Shown: positions 36,887-46,436, numbered from the stretch's first letter. The stretch is 64,000 nucleotides of DNA from Alkaliphilus sp. B6464 (GCF_018141165.1 NZ_CP058557.1:2170001-2234000), one strand, 5' to 3'. Translations and numbers: made by a program. Notes: generated by a model from the sequence alone, not told the origin.

Positions 36887-37516
36887 ATGAAACTTAAAAT
36901 AAAAAAAGTTATGTTATATGGAAACAAAGAATTAAATATTTATATTCCTACTAAAGTTCCTAAACAATTGACAGCGGTAGATCCGATAGTTTGGGATAAT
37001 GCTATATTAGGAAACTCAATTGCATATGAATTTTTAAAAAAGCTATTTGTTTTAGCGGCAAATCTTGAGTCAAAAGAAATAATATACATTCCAACACATT
37101 CTATGAAAATAAATGAATATAAAGATATATGGAAAGATGGAATATTTGATATGGATATAGTACTGTTAAATTATCATGCTACACAACTCAAAGCGAAAGA
37201 AATATTTAAAGCTATGAAAACAAAAAGTATCTTTACCGAACATATTAGAGAAGTGGTTATTGAAGATAATAATATAGTATATCCTGATTATTGGTTAACT
37301 GACAGAAAATTAAGTGCAAGACGTTTTAAAGACACCTTAATGATTTCCACTAATAGAGATGTATTTTTAATGCTTGCGTATGATGCTGGACGCATGACAG
37401 GCATAGAAGACACTGAAGAATATAATTTTGATTCTCATATTCATGAAGATTCAATAGGGACATCAGAAAATAATGGATTTAATTTTTTATATTATCATAA
37501 AAAAGATAATATATGA
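36887..37516 (+). CDS. Unknown protein, 209 aa
   Basis: Start at ATG 36887 because CTGGAGGTTGAAA lies directly upstream; the frame is open further back to 36782, where the sequence (GHHVNLRYKIAVVAPN) may be the remnant of another gene. Soluble, mixed alpha/beta, no Cys cluster or known motif; HSMKIN, TEHIREVVIED and DYWLTDRKLSARRF are the most distinctive parts. I do not recognise the family. Its neighbours give no clue. Confidence 0.55.
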   Translation: MKLKIKKVMLYGNKELNIYIPTKVPKQLTAVDPIVWDNAILGNSIAYEFLKKLFVLAANLESKEIIYIPTHSMKINEYKDIWKDGIFDMDIVLLNYHATQLKAKEIFKAMKTKSIFTEHIREVVIEDNNIVYPDYWLTDRKLSARRFKDTLMISTNRDVFLMLAYDAGRMTGIEDTEEYNFDSHIHEDSIGTSENNGFNFLYYHKKDNI

Positions 37517-37617
37517 CACTAGCTAACAACTTGGTTTTTACATTAGTTAATCTAAAATTAGAAATAAAAAACTGTTAAGAGAAATACTAAAGAATACAAT
37601 ATTAAACAAAAAAATAA

Positions 37618-37645
37618 TCATCCTGATCGCAACAGGGTGATTTTA
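37618..37645. terminator. Hairpin resembling the TA-locus terminator
   Basis: AATCATCCTG and CAGGGTGATTTT. The sequence is similar to the AATCACCCTGC hairpins of both TA loci, but no toxin reading frame is next to it. Possibly a relic of a third locus. Confidence 0.5.
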
Positions 37646-37770
37646 TGCTAATTCGACTCTTCATCAAACAGAGAAAAGAGAAAAAGTATTTGTTTTCATA
37701 TACATTTATAGCTATTTTTATAGGAGTGTTATATTTAAACACTTGGTTTGTTATAAAATGGTTATCTTGA
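37645..37770 (+). CDS. 41-aa possible membrane peptide
   Basis: A short reading frame with a basic N-terminus (RLFIKQRKEKK) and one hydrophobic helix. The ribosome site is weak (CAGGGTGA). It may not be translated. Confidence 0.3.
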   Translation: MLIRLFIKQRKEKKYLFSYTFIAIFIGVLYLNTWFVIKWLS

Positions 37771-37849
37771 TAGTGGGGATAAACGCACTTATAATGTTGA
37801 AGACAAAATTCTATAGGAGTTCTATTATATGACACATTATAATACTGTT

Positions 37850-38115
37850 ACACATAATATAAATTTAATGGAATACATGTTAAAATCGAATATTTTACTT
37901 TAATACCGTATTATTCAGAAATAAATATGCGGTATTTTTTATGTCGAATTACAAGAATTAGCTGCAACTAATGAAGATTAGACAAAGTAACAGGGGAAGG
38001 AATTATGTTTGAACAATTAAGTTATTTTCCTGATATGAGGCTATTATGAAGTGAATTATAAATAAAAAAGTATTCTTTGAAAATTGAATAATGTGGTGTT
38101 AGAAAATAAGAACAT
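37850..38115 (+). repeat. Array repeat, copy 7 (middle altered, promoter lost)
   Basis: Lead-in, hairpin 37903-37935, middle block up to AATGAAGATTAGAC, then about 80 bases of other DNA, then boxA-like TTCTTTGAAAATTGAATAAT (38073-38092). The promoter block is replaced. Confidence 0.85.
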
Positions 38116-38224
38116 TTCATATGAATTATAAAATTGATTATTGACAATTTAAATTAATAATCATAGTATATGAGTATAAGTGAATATAATCATAAAAGCA
38201 TATAAAATTATGAGGAGATAGGAA

Positions 38225-38617
38225 ATGGATATAGTACAAGTGCTGAAAACATTAGGTGACGAAAATAGAATTAGAATATTAAACATATTAAAAGATGGAC
38301 AATTATGTGTATGTGAAATTGAATATATATTAGGAATTACACAATCAAACGCTTCAAGACATCTCACTAAGTTAAGTATACTTAAGATTGTGGTATATGA
38401 GAAAAAAGCTCAATGGATATATTATAAATTAAATAAAGAAACTTTGGAGCAATTTCCATTTATAAAAGAACTTCTAGAGAATGAACTAAATAAAATAGAC
38501 ATATGTAAGCAAGATATAGAAAACTTAATTGAATATAAAAAGAGTGGAATGACTTGTGAAAATCTGAGAGATTATAAACATAATAGTGAAAATAGCTATA
38601 AATGTAAAAATAATTAA
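38225..38617 (+). CDS. arsR: ArsR/SmtB-family metalloregulator
   Basis: 130 aa winged HTH. The sensor motif C-V-C (LCVCEIE, about 33-39) on helix 3 is the classical arsenite site; recognition helix SNASRHLTKL follows. It represses until As(III) binds. The arsenite methyltransferase gene starts 13 bases downstream, forming an arsRM operon. ATG follows GAGGAGATAGGA. Confidence 0.92.
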   Translation: MDIVQVLKTLGDENRIRILNILKDGQLCVCEIEYILGITQSNASRHLTKLSILKIVVYEKKAQWIYYKLNKETLEQFPFIKELLENELNKIDICKQDIENLIEYKKSGMTCENLRDYKHNSENSYKCKNN

Positions 38618-38630
38618 GGAGGTAAAAGAG

Positions 38631-39422
38631 ATGAGCGATTTTAAAAAGGTAGATGTTAGAAATGTTGTTCGTAATAGTTATAGTAAAATAGCTATCGGAA
38701 ATGTAAAAGAGGATGGCTGTTGTGGAGGAGGTATTAAGCTTAAGAAATCTTCAATAGAGATATCACGTAAAATTGGATATTCTAATGAAGAAATATCAAC
38801 TGCTCCAGAGGAAGCTAATATGGGGTTAGGTTGTGGAAACCCCCAATTAATAGCTAATCTTAAAGAAGGCGAAACTGTTATAGATCTTGGAAGTGGAGGA
38901 GGATTTGACTGTTTTTTAGCTTCAAAAAAAGTTGGAATTAAGGGATATATTATTGGAGTCGACATGACTCCAGAGATGATTAATAAATCAAGAGCTATAT
39001 CTAAAAAATATAGATATAGGAATGTAGACTTTAGACTAGGAGAAATTGAAAATCTTCCTATAGCAGATAATACTGCGGATATCATTATTTCAAACTGTGT
39101 TATAAATTTATCTCCAAATAAACAAAGGGTATATAATGAGGCTTATCGTGTATTAAAAAAGGGCGGTAGAGTTGCTATTTCTGATATAGTTCTTATCAGA
39201 GAATTAACAGAGGAAATGAAACAAGATGAGAACCTTTATTGTGGATGAGTTACTGGGGCATCTTCAGTTGAAGAATTAAAATTATATTTAGAAAAGGCTG
39301 GTTTTAGTGATATTAGCATTGAAACCCAAGAAGTATCAAAGGAATATGCTGAAAAATGGGCACATAATTTAAAAGTTGGAGAATATATTATGTCTGCATC
39401 AATAAAAGCAATAAAATTATAG
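38631..39422 (+). CDS. arsM: Arsenite methyltransferase ArsM, putative selenoprotein
   Basis: ArsM uses S-adenosylmethionine to methylate As(III). ATG 38631 after AAGGAGGT gives 263 residues if TGA 39246-39248 (codon 206) is read through. That codon sits in YCG-U-VTGASS, where ArsM homologs have the arsenic-binding Cys of the C-x-x-G-A motif. After the TGA the same frame continues for 58 codons with a normal ArsM C-terminus. SAM motif DLGSGGGFD and CVINLSP are clear. A Cys to Sec change at an arsenic ligand is chemically plausible. A nonsense mutation is the alternative. Confidence 0.72.
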
Positions 39423-39429
39423 AACTTAT

Positions 39430-39670
39430 GTTATTATTTTATTTAGCATAATGACTAAAAACTGAATGATTTATTTGAACACCGCATTATTCATAAATTG
39501 AATTTTGGGGTGTTTTTTATGTCGCAATTTAAGAATTATAGGAGGTTTTTAGATATTATAAATTGGATTGCAGGTAGTAAAATTATGGGAATAGATTAGT
39601 AATTTGATATAATAATATAGAAAGTATGGTATAATTTTCTTGTTAAATAAATCATATTAGTAGAAAAATA
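39430..39670 (+). repeat. Array repeat, copy 8 (boxA block deleted)
   Basis: Lead-in, hairpin 39479-39513 (CACC pairing with GGTG, a compensatory variant), short middle, then promoter block TATAAT 39630-39635. The boxA-like block is missing. Confidence 0.85.
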
Positions 39671-39702
39671 TGTAATCATATTTAAATTTAGGAGGTATTG
39701 TA

Positions 39703-40093
39703 ATGATTAGTTTTCTTATGTTTGGTAGCTTGGTACTTGGCTTAATTGCGTGGATATTTCCTGCCATTAACCTCATGCAATTCAAAAAACATGAGAATAG
39801 GAATTTTACCCTATACGGAATACGCTTTCACATGTTGGATCAAAGCCCAAAATTCGGATGAACCTAAAACAATTTGATTTAATATCCTCGTTACTGACAT
39901 CAAAGAAACATTTTCAAAGGCTATTAGTATGGGCTATACTGAGGTGCAATCGGTGACTGAAATGCCTGATTACGGAGTGTCAAATGCCATATTTAGCGAC
40001 GCTTTCGGGTATCAATGGAGGTTGCATCAAATACATAAAGAAGTGAGCTTTGAAGAACGAACACGACTTTGGGAGGAAAAAAGGGATAACTAG
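39703..40093 (+). pseudogene. Chimera of small membrane protein and VOC protein remnant
   Basis: An AGGAGG site and ATG open a membrane protein start (SLVLGLIAWIFPAINLM), which after about 36 codons turns into a VOC-protein piece (RFHMLDQSPKFG) and stops at 39861. The VOC sequence continues in another frame from about 39880 (FNILVTDIKETFSKAI, then AIFSDAFGYQW) to TAG 40091. Two truncated genes are fused and the second also has a frameshift. Confidence 0.7.
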
Positions 40094-40314
40094 CAATTGT
40101 CGTATGATAATCATAATATAAAGTAAATTTTTACTTATTCTCTATAATTTGTGAAAGAAGTAGATCGATGACTATTTTAGATTATCTTTTAGTACATAAT
40201 AGATGAGTATTATGAAATATCAGCTTTGATACGCATAAGAAATAATTGAGAAGAAAAGGGGTGAGTTTTAGTGAGGGGTAGGCACTTATTATACTCTTTC
40301 ACTAATTATAAGAA

Positions 40315-40815
40315 ATGAAATTTGAACTATTGTGCATTGATATGTTTCAGACATTAGTAAATGTCAATACAAGAATACCATTTATCTGGAGAAGGATATT
40401 AAGAGACAAGTATAATGAAACATTAGCGCTTGAATGTGCCAAATCAGTTAATAAGAATGTAATTAATGAATTTTATCAAAATGGCCTCAAGCAATATAGA
40501 ATTTATCAATTTAAAAACTATGTTTAGACCTTTTTTTAAGAATATACTTGAAGAAATGAATATATTATTTGATGCAGAAGAAGCAGTTAAAATATTTATG
40601 GATGAACATTCTAACGCAACACCTTATGATGATGTTGAAAGTTTTTTTCTTTATTAGGCAATATATTACCAATATGTTTAGTAACTGATGCAGATTGTGA
40701 AATGGTATTACCACTATTGAGAAAATATAATTTTAATGAAGTATTTATATCTGAAAGAGTAATGTCATACAAAAACGATCCCAATAGTAAAATTATATGC
40801 ATTGATCTATTTAAG
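40315..40815 (+). pseudogene. HAD-superfamily hydrolase, frameshifted and 3'-truncated
   Basis: Starts FELLCIDMFQTLV (HAD motif I), then continues in other frames: FRPFFKNILEEMNILFDAEEAV and LPICLVTDADCEMVLPLL (motif II region), FISERVMSYKNDPNSKI. At least two frameshifts. The 3' end runs directly into the next gene's ribosome site. 40094-40314 has no gene. Confidence 0.7.
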
Positions 40816-40828
40816 AGGAGGATTATAT

Positions 40829-41293
40829 ATGAGCAATTTTGAATTTATAAATGGGAATATAGAATTACTTGATTTAGTACAACCTTTATGGGAAAAATTA
40901 AATAAACATCATGAACTTACCTCAAATTATTTTTCTGATAAGTTCAGAAATTTGAATTTTGAAGTTAGAAAAAATAAGTTTGTTAACGATAAAACTTTAG
41001 AGATTAAAATAGATTTAATTAAAGATAAGAACAAGGAGTTATATATTGGTTATTGTATCAGTACAATAAATAAAGACTTAGTGGGAGAAGTTGACTCTCT
41101 TTTTATTGAGAAAGAATACCGGAAGTATGGTTTAGGTGATAAGTTAATGAATAGGGCATTAGAGTGGTTGGATAGCAATCAAGTAAAAACAAAAATAATA
41201 GGAGTAGCAGAAGGCAACGAGAATGTATTAGAATTTTATAAAAAGTATGGTTTTTATAAAAGAAAAGTAATTTTAGAACAGATAAATGAATAA
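40829..41293 (+). CDS. GNAT acetyltransferase
   Basis: 154 aa from ATG 40829 (AGAGGAGG site). Acetyl-CoA motif EYRKYGLGDKLM (about 97-108) and NVLEFYKKYGFYKR at the end are intact. Substrate unknown. Starts within the tail of a broken HAD gene. Confidence 0.87.
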   Translation: MSNFEFINGNIELLDLVQPLWEKLNKHHELTSNYFSDKFRNLNFEVRKNKFVNDKTLEIKIDLIKDKNKELYIGYCISTINKDLVGEVDSLFIEKEYRKYGLGDKLMNRALEWLDSNQVKTKIIGVAEGNENVLEFYKKYGFYKRKVILEQINE

Positions 41294-41380
41294 ATCTTAT
41301 TGCACATTCTTCTTAAAATGCAACATAACTATTAAATAATTTTTTTGTTAGATAAATCGGATTAGCAGAAAATGTGAACT
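41284..41380 (+). repeat. Array repeat, copy 9 (internally deleted)
   Basis: Middle-block piece GCAACATAACTATTAAATAA fused straight to the tail of the promoter block (TTTTTTGTTAGATAAATC, GGATTAG). Hairpin, boxA-like and -10 parts are gone. Confidence 0.7.
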
Positions 41381-41413
41381 AAAAATATTTCAAAAAATGA
41401 GGTGAAAGTCTGA

Positions 41414-42415
41414 ATGAAAACGATGGATCAATCTGTTAGACAAATATTAGAGAAAGCAGAAAGCATATACAATGCCAAAACTGTAAATAAAAATCCATTA
41501 GGAAACTCGGCTAATATGATATTTGAACTTTCAACGAAAGATAATCTAATTATTCTAAGAATTTCCGAGTGTTCAGAGTATAAGGAAAAACATATTGATT
41601 TTGAATTAAAGTGGTTAAAGTATCTTTCGGAGCAAATTGGAGAAGTCATAAATCCTATCTTAAGCAGAAACGGGAAGTTATACGAAATAGTCAGTATAGA
41701 CGGAGAGTCGTACATATTATGTGCTTTTGATAAAGCGCCAGGACGACTTGTAAATCAGAATAATCTTGATGAATGGAATGAAACTCTATTTTATAAATTA
41801 GGTTCGATTATGGGTAATATCCACAAATGTTCAAAGCAGTATATACTTGATAGAAAACCAAAATTATGTTTTGAATGGAATGATGATTTTGCATTTTCAA
41901 CTGAATTTAGTTCACTTGATGATGATGTACTTAAAATATGGGATGAGATAATTTTTGAACTTGAAAAATTGCCCAGAACGGTAGATTCATATGGTATAAT
42001 ACACAATGATCTGCACCAATTAAATTTCTTTATTGATGGTGATAAAGTAAAGGTATTTGATTTTGATGATTGTATTTGCAGCTGGTATTCGTTGGATATA
42101 GCTTTAACACTGTTTCAGTTTGTTTCTGCAATTTCATATAAAGAAACTCAAGCTCGAAATATTTTCGCTGAAAAATTTATTTATTCTTTTTTAAAAGGAT
42201 ATAGAACTCAAAACAGTATAGAAAGTTTTTGGATTGACAAATTTGATTTATTCTTAAAGTATCGTAGAATATGCACATATAAATTTATCAAAGAGATATT
42301 TTCAAAGAAAGATGTCAATCCTCATGCTGAATATTTAGCCTGGCTGAGAGAGGAAATTATTGATGATAAACCATTTATTAAAATTAGTTATCAAAAACTA
42401 TCTGAAAGTTTATAG
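41414..42415 (+). CDS. APH/homoserine-kinase-II-like phosphotransferase
   Basis: 333 aa kinase of the aminoglycoside phosphotransferase fold. Catalytic loop HNDLHQLNFF (Asp about 198) and metal motif FDFDD (about 215) are intact; the N-terminal lobe has the short NMIFELS strand region. Relatives phosphorylate small alcohols, sugars, amino acids or antibiotics; the SrkA-like pattern does not allow a specific substrate. ATG follows GAGGTGAAA. Confidence 0.85.
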   Translation: MKTMDQSVRQILEKAESIYNAKTVNKNPLGNSANMIFELSTKDNLIILRISECSEYKEKHIDFELKWLKYLSEQIGEVINPILSRNGKLYEIVSIDGESYILCAFDKAPGRLVNQNNLDEWNETLFYKLGSIMGNIHKCSKQYILDRKPKLCFEWNDDFAFSTEFSSLDDDVLKIWDEIIFELEKLPRTVDSYGIIHNDLHQLNFFIDGDKVKVFDFDDCICSWYSLDIALTLFQFVSAISYKETQARNIFAEKFIYSFLKGYRTQNSIESFWIDKFDLFLKYRRICTYKFIKEIFSKKDVNPHAEYLAWLREEIIDDKPFIKISYQKLSESL

Positions 42416-42439
42416 TATTTACCAATATTATTAGAGTAA

Positions 42440-42730
42440 TATAAAATATTGTTTTATTTGCAAATTTTATATTAAACGTCATGATTATTAAAACTAAATA
42501 TTTCATTGAGTTACCGTATTATTCAGAAATGAATTTGCGGTATTTTTTATGTCGTATTACAAGATTTAGCTGCAATCAATTAAGAAAATGTGACGTAACT
42601 ATTAAAATCTAAAGCATTAATAATGATCTTCGAGAACTGAATAGTACGGTGTTAAAAAATAGAAAACTACTACAACAATATAGAAAATATGGTATAATCT
42701 TCTTGTTGGATAAGTTGGATTATATCTAAA
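42440..42730 (+). repeat. Array repeat, copy 10 (full length)
   Basis: Lead-in TTATATTAAACGTCATGATT, hairpin 42512-42543, middle with TGACGTAACTATTAAAAT, boxA-like ATCTTCGAGAACTGAATA, promoter TATAAT 42693-42698. Confidence 0.92.
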
Positions 42731-42811
42731 AGGCTCAACAAGGTTTATATTAGTTGCATCGTACTTTTAAAAATAAGAGAACAAGATTATTTATAGAATT
42801 GGAGGAATAGT

Positions 42812-43237
42812 ATGGATATTATAAAAGTTATGAAAGGAATGGCTTGTGGTGTCATTTATGTTTCATCGTTCTTTTGGACTATGGTTTTGACATTCATATA
42901 TATTGATAACTCTTTTGGTATTATACTTTTATCGGCTATTTTAACAAATATTATAGTGGGTCTATTAATAGCATCAAAAAGTCATCTCTATGCATTTTAT
43001 AAATGGTTAATTTCTTTACCGGTAGGAATAATAACTTTTTTGGTATATAGAGAAACAGATTTTGTATATTATTGGCTGAATAAAATAATGCGGGGGTACG
43101 GAAATTTATCAGCTGGTGGTAGTTTTGCTTTGTTATTCTATATGATATTTTATCTCTTGAGTTTTTTGATTGCAATTATTACGTCTGTTTACTTTACAAA
43201 TCAAAGAATAAAAAAAACTTATTCAAATGAATTGTGA
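42812..43237 (+). CDS. Four-helix membrane protein of unknown function
   Basis: 141 aa, four predicted transmembrane helices (about 10-30, 35-55, 62-82, 105-130), ends in a short basic tail. No family recognised. ATG follows TTGGAGGAA. Transcribed from repeat copy 10. Confidence 0.7.
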   Translation: MDIIKVMKGMACGVIYVSSFFWTMVLTFIYIDNSFGIILLSAILTNIIVGLLIASKSHLYAFYKWLISLPVGIITFLVYRETDFVYYWLNKIMRGYGNLSAGGSFALLFYMIFYLLSFLIAIITSVYFTNQRIKKTYSNEL

Positions 43238-43305
43238 GAATAATCTTCATTATATTTATGTTGTATTCTCTTTTTTAGACACAACAAGTGAAAGGGGAGT
43301 TAATT

Positions 43306-43485
43306 ATGAAATTGTTAGGGATTATTAATGAACTAATTCCAAAGAAATTAATGATAATAGGATTAATTCTAGGTGCAGTGATATTATTCATAGTAGGTCT
43401 AATATATGATCTTTATGCTGCAGTAGCTGCAGTAGCTATGATAATTGCTATATTTAAATATGAAATAATTGATAAATTAAAATAG
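43306..43485 (+). CDS. 59-aa two-helix membrane protein
   Basis: ATG 43306 after AAAGGGGAG. Two hydrophobic helices separated by a short turn, with an Ala/Val-rich second helix. No family recognised. It follows a junction motif TCTTTTTTAGACACAACA shared with two other places in the array. Confidence 0.6.
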   Translation: MKLLGIINELIPKKLMIIGLILGAVILFIVGLIYDLYAAVAAVAMIIAIFKYEIIDKLK

Positions 43486-43582
43486 TTCACTTTTTAAAGT
43501 CTGTTGCGCAACATCTTTTTTAGGCTAAACAGTTATAAAACGTGAAGGAAGGATTGCTTATATTAGTTAGCAGGAATTAAAT

Positions 43583-43672
43583 ATGCAAATTCATATATGG
43601 GGATTTTTATTGGGCATTACTTTCAAATTGGGAATAGATATTGTAAAGTGGATTAAACACAAAAATAAGTAA
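43583..43672 (+). CDS. 29-aa amphipathic/membrane peptide
   Basis: CAGGAATTAAAT precedes ATG 43583. One hydrophobic stretch (GFLLGITFKLGIDIV) and a basic end. Possibly a real small peptide, but the ribosome site is only fair. Confidence 0.35.
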   Translation: MQIHIWGFLLGITFKLGIDIVKWIKHKNK

Positions 43673-43764
43673 GCTATTGAATATTATTCTTAATTAAGTT
43701 ATGTCGCATCAGTAAATATTACGTCTTATTATTACATAAAAAGCATTGAGAAAGGGGAAGAAGA

Positions 43765-44278
43765 TTGAGAAAGAAAATTTTTTTTATGTTTCTGATTTGC
43801 ATAGCACTTTTAATTGGTTGTTCAAAAGAAGAAACATTTGAGAAATTTTTTTCACACAACTATGGATGAAATGTATAAAGGAGAAGAGGATTATTTTTAT
43901 TCACTTATTCATAAGGGAATGAATGTTGTGCATAAAGATGATGCTATTGCAATTTTTAAAGAGGAGAATTTGCAGAAAGAACAAATTTTTATCGCATATT
44001 TTGAAAAAGAAAACGATAAGTGGAAATGGAGACAAACAAGATGAGCAAAATGGGATTCACGTCATAAATGGTCTTCAATGAACCAAGTTCCATATATTTA
44101 TTCAGGAGCAATTAGTAATAAAACTATTTCAGAAGTATATGTAGGTGAAGAACCAGCGAAAATTATCGAGGTTGAAGGTGACAAAGGGTTTTGGTATGCA
44201 ATCAGTGATATCAAAGATGTACAAGTGAAGATTGTAAAAAATGGTGGTACCCAAGAAATAATAGAAGAATTTGAATAA
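43765..44278 (+). pseudogene. Lipoprotein gene with frameshift and nonsense codon
   Basis: TTG 43765 follows GAGAAAGGGG. The product begins with a lipoprotein signal peptide ending in the lipobox LIGC. After the codons for EETFEKFF a run of seven T shifts the frame; the body continues in the other frame (MDEMYKGEEDYFYSLI...WKWRQTR), meets a TGA at 44042, and resumes in frame with AKWDSRHKWSSMN to a TAA at 44276. Without the two lesions it would be an exported lipoprotein of about 170 aa. Confidence 0.7.
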
Positions 44279-44409
44279 AACCTTTAAGAGATTTGAATAA
44301 AATGAACTATTCATATTTTGCTACACAATATTTATATTAGACATGATAGATGGATTATGTACAGCTAGTACTGTTAATTAATTGATTCCTTGTAAAGGAG
44401 GACAAAATT

Positions 44410-44568
44410 ATGGAATATATTCAATTGAATTTAGTAGTATTAGTGACATTATTTGTATATACAGCAGTTATAGGTATTTGGATGAAAGTTGCAAATTATG
44501 TAGGTGAAAAGCTAGGGATAGGAAGATTTTTTATAAACTTATGGATGAAAACAAGAAGATACAAATAG
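44410..44568 (+). CDS. 52-aa membrane protein
   Basis: ATG follows AAGGAGGAC at ideal spacing. One transmembrane helix (about 8-26) and an amphipathic basic C-terminus (FFINLWMKTRRYK). No family recognised. Confidence 0.6.
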   Translation: MEYIQLNLVVLVTLFVYTAVIGIWMKVANYVGEKLGIGRFFINLWMKTRRYK

Positions 44569-44718
44569 AGGTAGCTAAGCATCTACTATAGTTATTTAAT
44601 TTTAAATATTTACATTAATTACATAAGGAAAAGACTCTAATATTTTAAGTGAAGATAAAAGGTAGGTAAGTTTTTGGAAAAATTATTATCAAAATACTTT
44701 AGTTTGGAGGTTTCATAA

Positions 44719-45285
44719 ATGAAGGCATGTTTTGCTTTACTTGTTGATAACGAGATACACAACTATTCAAGAAAATTAGCATTTGATTTCGATATAAAAT
44801 ATAATACTGGTTTTATATCTGCTAGGCTTCCTCAACATATTACTTTAGGTCCAGTATTTGATGTTAAGAATCTTGAAGAAGTTGAGAAGTACTTTCATTA
44901 TTTGGCAGAAAGCGTAAAACCATTTGAAGTTTTAATTAAAGATATCGAGTTAAAGATATTTGGTGACGCTGAGGTAGGTTTCCCTGTTTTATGGATGGCT
45001 ATTGAAGAAGGTAAAGAATTAAGAGAGTTGCATAATGAAATTTATAAATATATTGCTGAAAATTCATGGGATACAGATAATAATGAAAAATACTACTTCC
45101 ATTCAACAATAGCATTGGGTGAACAGCCTGCAAGTGTATATAAAGAAATATTCAAGAGCATTCCTGATAAAGAAATTAATCATAATTGTATTGTAAACGA
45201 GATAGCACTATTTTGTACTACAGATAGTGAAAGTAAAAAAGGAACCTATATTACTTACAAAATACTAAAATTAAAAAATAGCTAA
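44719..45285 (+). CDS. 2H phosphoesterase (2'-5' RNA ligase family)
   Basis: 188 aa. Two H-x-(T/S) motifs, QHITLGP (about 39-45) and FHSTIAL (about 136-142), define the 2H phosphoesterase fold. Members act on cyclic phosphodiesters or 2'-5' linkages in RNA or nucleotides. Both motifs are intact. ATG follows TTGGAGGTT. Single-gene unit. Confidence 0.85.
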   Translation: MKACFALLVDNEIHNYSRKLAFDFDIKYNTGFISARLPQHITLGPVFDVKNLEEVEKYFHYLAESVKPFEVLIKDIELKIFGDAEVGFPVLWMAIEEGKELRELHNEIYKYIAENSWDTDNNEKYYFHSTIALGEQPASVYKEIFKSIPDKEINHNCIVNEIALFCTTDSESKKGTYITYKILKLKNS

Positions 45286-45308
45286 GAAATAGTAAAGGGG
45301 AAAAGCAT

Positions 45309-45371
45309 ATGTTAGACAGTAAAGGCTTTGATAATTGGGCTGGAGATTATGATGAGTCCATAGCAAAATGA
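45309..45371 (+). pseudogene. SAM-methyltransferase N-terminal fragment
   Basis: 20 codons (LDSKGFDNWAGDYDESIA) matching the start of small class I methyltransferases, ended by TGA; no SAM motif follows. A good AAAGGGGAAAAG site remains. 45372-45559 holds only short fragments. Confidence 0.55.
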
Positions 45372-45559
45372 TTTTATTGCTATATAAATCAAATAGGTGG
45401 AATAGTACTAGTAAAACATTATTTATCTAATTTCGGTACACATTAAAATGTTAAGTTTAGTTGACAAATTTCCAGCTCTACTTGATAGAAAAGGTTTTTA
45501 GTGTTTAGTATACTGTAGTTACAGGTTAACTTGAAATAGAGGAAAGGCTGGTTATAATT

Positions 45560-45915
45560 ATGTCATTAGGCAAAAAATTATTATATTTGCGTAAACAGGC
45601 AGGTTTATCGCAGGAAGATGTTGCTGAAAAATTAGGTGTATCTCGACAAACAGTAAGTAAATGGGAAACAGATCAAACCTCACTAGTATTGAAATGATAG
45701 TTGATGAAATCGACTGGACAAGTGCATGGAGTAAAAAGTATCCGATTTTATCTGCATATCAAGGTATAAAAGGAATAGATACCTATAGTGAGAAGATATC
45801 TGAGTTATATGATGCTTTTAAAAATGAATTTGAATTTAACGATTCAGACACTGTTTTGGTTTTAAAGGATATTCTTTATCAAAAATATAAAATAGCAAAA
45901 AAGAAAACTAAGTAA
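45560..45915 (+). pseudogene. XRE HTH N-terminus joined to an unrelated C-terminal fragment
   Basis: 45560-45697 encodes 45 aa of an XRE helix-turn-helix (LSQEDVAEKLGVSRQTVSKWE), which stops soon after. Downstream a different reading frame reads SIEMIVDEIDWTSAWSKKYPILSAYQ to a TAA at 45913, resembling the tail of another conserved protein that ends VLVLKDILYQKYK. Two gene pieces are joined out of frame. Confidence 0.6.
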
Positions 45916-45944
45916 AATGAGCATAATCTATGGTAATTTTACTT

Positions 45945-46010
45945 CGCAATTTTCATATTATTTGTAGTAATAATAAAACCTTAGATAACCTATAATTTTC
46001 TTTTAAACTT
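45945..46010 (+). repeat. Array repeat, copy 11 (lead-in only)
   Basis: TTCATATTATTTGTAGTAA and CCTATAATTTTCTTTTAAA match the lead-in of copies 1, 5 and 6. The hairpin is missing. Confidence 0.65.
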
Positions 46011-46085
46011 AGCTATGCTTTAAATGGAAGTTGAAAATCGATATATAGTTATAGAATAAGGTGATTATACACAAGGAGGGGAACA

Positions 46086-46436
46086 ATGAAGTTCTCAAAT
46101 CCATTGATAGTTGTTTCGAATATGGAAAAGTCAAAGTGATTTTACTATGAAGTGCTTGGTTTAGAAGTTGTTGTTGATTTTGGTGCAAATGTAACTTTAA
46201 CAGGTGGTATTGCATTACAAACAAAAAATACTTGATCAACTTTTATTCAAAAACATGATAATGAAATTGTTTTTGGAGAAAATGTAGCAGAGTTATATTT
46301 TGAAGAAGATGATTTTGATGGTTTTATTCAAAAGATAAACGACATTGAAGGTATTAACTATGTGCATACCATGGTAGAACATTCTTGGGGACAACGCGTT
46401 GTTCGTTTCTATGATCCTGATAAGCATATTATTTAA
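46086..46436 (+). pseudogene. VOC protein with three in-frame stops
   Basis: One uninterrupted frame from ATG 46086 (CAAGGAGGGG site) has the full VOC pattern (NPLIVVSNMEKSK-x-FYYEVLGL ... SWGQRVVRFYDPDKHII), broken by TGA at 46137, TGA at 46224 and a terminal TAA where homologs continue with EVGE. No frameshift. Decayed gene; Sec recoding is unlikely because neither TGA falls at a Cys position. Confidence 0.7.

Noticed and set aside
37600-37770. Third type I TA locus
   Set aside because: The hairpin resembles the TA terminators but no toxin frame, antisense promoter or inverted repeat is present; the 41-aa frame does not match the toxin family.
43765-44278. Lipoprotein TGA as selenocysteine
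   Set aside because: The gene also has a frameshift at a T7 run, so the TGA is most likely another decay mutation.
46086-46436. VOC gene with two TGA codons as a double selenoprotein
   Set aside because: Neither TGA is at a Cys position in related proteins as far as I recall (one is at a Trp-like position), and a third stop is TAA. Ordinary decay is simpler.
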